Positions 15,550-16,846 of a DNA stretch of 16,846 nucleotides are shown here, in pieces. Source of the DNA: Dongia_B soli (lineage in GTDB: Bacteria; Pseudomonadota; Alphaproteobacteria; Dongiales; Dongiaceae); NCBI RefSeq assembly GCF_034044715.1, contig NZ_JAXCLW010000016.1:1-16846 (forward strand), in the 5' to 3' direction. A model generated the notes under the pieces. The model had not been told where the DNA came from, made no database searches, and saw nothing but the letters and a program-made list of their open reading frames with translations. Position 1 is the first letter of the stretch; each line of letters begins with the position of its first letter. A program made the position numbers and the translations under genes.

Positions 15550-16701
15550 TCATTGATTTCCACCCCTCATTTTTCTCGTAGCTACCGCATAGCCGCCACC
15601 GGCGCCGTCAATAAAGTGAATATGGTTACGCGCAAGAGGCGTCGGAACAAAACAGGTAACGAGCGCAGATTGTTGCCGGTGCAAGCCAAATCTTGCCACC
15701 CCCGCCGCATGCGCTTCGGTTAAACACATTTCGATGCGCCGCCGGCGAGAGACATCCACGTCGATGGTCATCTTCAAGCCATCATCGAACTTTCGAAAAT
15801 CCGCATTTCCGGCGACTTCTCTTGCATATAGACCTGGATCGAACGAGCCAACTCGAATCTTAAGCTTGCGAAAAACCATTACCACAGCCACCTGCAACAT
15901 TATCTGAAGCCTGGCCAACCACCGCCAACCCGTTGAGCTCATGGTGCGCGCCTCTCTTTCTATGCCACTGAAGGAAAGGTCTAGCTCCAGGCCGCCAACC
16001 GGTAGCGGATGCCCGGCTCTATTCTGTTCGGCAGAAATTGAGATGATTTTCTTGACCAGGCGCGCAAATTCCGGCCCGCCTCCTAAGTCCCCCGGCATGA
16101 CAATAATAGAGACTATTTCTCCGTTTGTTGCCTCCATGGGATTCCAGTGACAGGAGAGACCCGTGAGGTCTGGCCGTGTGCCAGGATGCCCTTGCTGGAC
16201 CTGGAAATATCCAAGTTTCATCTGCTCTTCCGCCCAACTCGTCCCCCCGCCAGCGAACATCGCGTAACTGACAAACTGGCTGGCGGAATACCGAGCAACG
16301 CGAACGTCGTGCCCGTGCCTTCGGATGTCTTCGAGCGGAACCAGCGCAACTCGAAGGTCCAGCCTCAATTCTTCTTTTACCCAGACCTTGACTCCCGCTA
16401 ATGCGTCGCGGGCCATGTCCTCCAGTATACCGGGCACGGCAATCATGGCGCCGTCGCCGGAAAACACAAAAGGGAAGTCTCCTCGTCCAACGGCGTTCAG
16501 CACTGCCGAGATCACACTAGCCCCGGACATGTTGACGTCTTTGTAGTGCCCCTCTTCGATGGCACGTGTCGAATTCACGATGTCCGCCAGCGCAAGAACC
16601 CAATCGTCCGGCAGCGGTTTGTAATTGGCTGGATCCGTCACGCCCTCGAATTCGGTAAAAGCGGGGATATCGCTAAAGAATGTGTCAATGGACGCTTTCA
16701 T
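15550..16701 (-). CDS. DUF3095 protein, class III nucleotide cyclase-like
   Basis: The 383-residue product matches the DUF3095 family along its length: a start with FTEFEGVTDPANYKPLPDDW, then ADIVNSTRAIEEGHYKDVNMSGA and FPFVFSGDGAMIAVP, then GHDVRVARYSASQFVSYAMFAGGGTSWAEEQMK. The N-terminal half looks like a class III adenylate/guanylate cyclase fold, with Asp40 in LADIVNST and Asp83 in FSGDG placed like the two metal-binding aspartates of such cyclases. Whether the family makes cyclic nucleotides is not established to my knowledge, so cyclase activity is an inference. The C-terminal part contains a helical or amphipathic stretch (WLARLQIMLQVAVVMVFRKL, about residues 264-283) that may contact the membrane. 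ATG 16701 has only a weak ribosome binding site but matches the family N-terminus. It is alone on its strand except for a possible gene fragment upstream at the window edge. Confidence 0.85.
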   Translation of the reverse strand: MKASIDTFFSDIPAFTEFEGVTDPANYKPLPDDWVLALADIVNSTRAIEEGHYKDVNMSGASVISAVLNAVGRGDFPFVFSGDGAMIAVPGILEDMARDALAGVKVWVKEELRLDLRVALVPLEDIRRHGHDVRVARYSASQFVSYAMFAGGGTSWAEEQMKLGYFQVQQGHPGTRPDLTGLSCHWNPMEATNGEIVSIIVMPGDLGGGPEFARLVKKIISISAEQNRAGHPLPVGGLELDLSFSGIEREARTMSSTGWRWLARLQIMLQVAVVMVFRKLKIRVGSFDPGLYAREVAGNADFRKFDDGLKMTIDVDVSRRRRIEMCLTEAHAAGVARFGLHRQQSALVTCFVPTPLARNHIHFIDGAGGGYAVATRKMRGGNQ

Positions 16702-16783
16702 CGTGACTAGCTCATAGTAGCGCTGTCAGCTCACGCCACCCAGAGCCGCACATCCTGGGCAAGCAAAGCCACCAGCCTGGGGG

Positions 16784-16846
16784 TCAGGCAAGACCGAGCG
16801 CCGTGGCAAGGCCAAGTGCCCGAGCGACGCCGGCTCCATAGGCCGG
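16784..16846 (-). CDS. Possible C-terminus of a catalase (partial)
   Basis: The minus strand enters at the right edge with an open frame of 20 codons ending in TGA at 16784-16786, reading PAYGAGVARALGL then ATALGLA. Clade-type catalases often end in a similar D-P-x-Y-G-x-x-V-A-x-x-L-G-L pattern, which is the only basis for this suggestion. The fragment is very short and the neighbouring frames are also open for part of the way, so both coding status and family are tentative. If real, it lies about 80 bases upstream of the DUF3095 gene on the same strand. Confidence 0.3.
   Translation of the reverse strand, partial: PAYGAGVARALGLATALGLA

Overview
The window looks like an accessory stretch of an alphaproteobacterial chromosome or large plasmid. 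The grounds are moderately high G+C, protein styles typical of that class, a CcmI/CycH-type cytochrome c maturation protein and a DUF3095 protein. The class assignment is inference from gene content; no rRNA or other marker gene is present. No tRNA, rRNA, CRISPR array, intact transposase or insertion sequence was seen.

Layout. Bases 1-155 hold the end of an unidentified gene. A small secreted protein lies on the minus strand at 454-879. After an empty stretch comes the best understood unit, a Cus-type heavy-metal efflux operon on the plus strand (1591-7887): a secreted Cys/Met/His protein, a 47-codon candidate leader ORF, an outer-membrane CusC-like TolC protein, a CusB-like adaptor with a heavy-metal-binding domain, and a CusA-like RND pump. 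The last three genes are joined by 1-4 base stop/start overlaps, and the unit ends in a strong hairpin terminator at 7891-7932. The pump carries the three methionines of the CusA periplasmic site at the same mutual spacing as in E. coli, so Cu(I)/Ag(I) is the likely substrate. A perfect inverted repeat and a consensus -10 box precede the first gene.

On the minus strand follow a thiolase (8237-9511) and a solitary ccmI (10088-10939), separated by about 575 bases and probably not one operon. From 11552 the plus strand carries a decayed cytochrome P460-family gene with several frameshifts and a lost C-terminal haem region, a secreted beta-propeller lactonase-family protein (12029-13324), an outer-membrane beta-barrel protein (13581-14525) and a cytoplasmic thioredoxin-fold protein with a WCAGC motif (14628-15125). 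These may be the remains of a periplasmic oxidation or uptake module. The window closes with a DUF3095 nucleotide-cyclase-like protein on the minus strand (15550-16701) and, at the edge, what may be the C-terminus of a catalase.

Taken together, the metal pump is intact and self-contained. The right half looks like a neighbourhood in decay: a dead c-type cytochrome gene next to an orphan cytochrome c maturation gene, and long stretches with no readable gene. The most noteworthy items are the P460 pseudogene, the unusual 5' end of the cus operon with its two small proteins, and the orphan ccmI.
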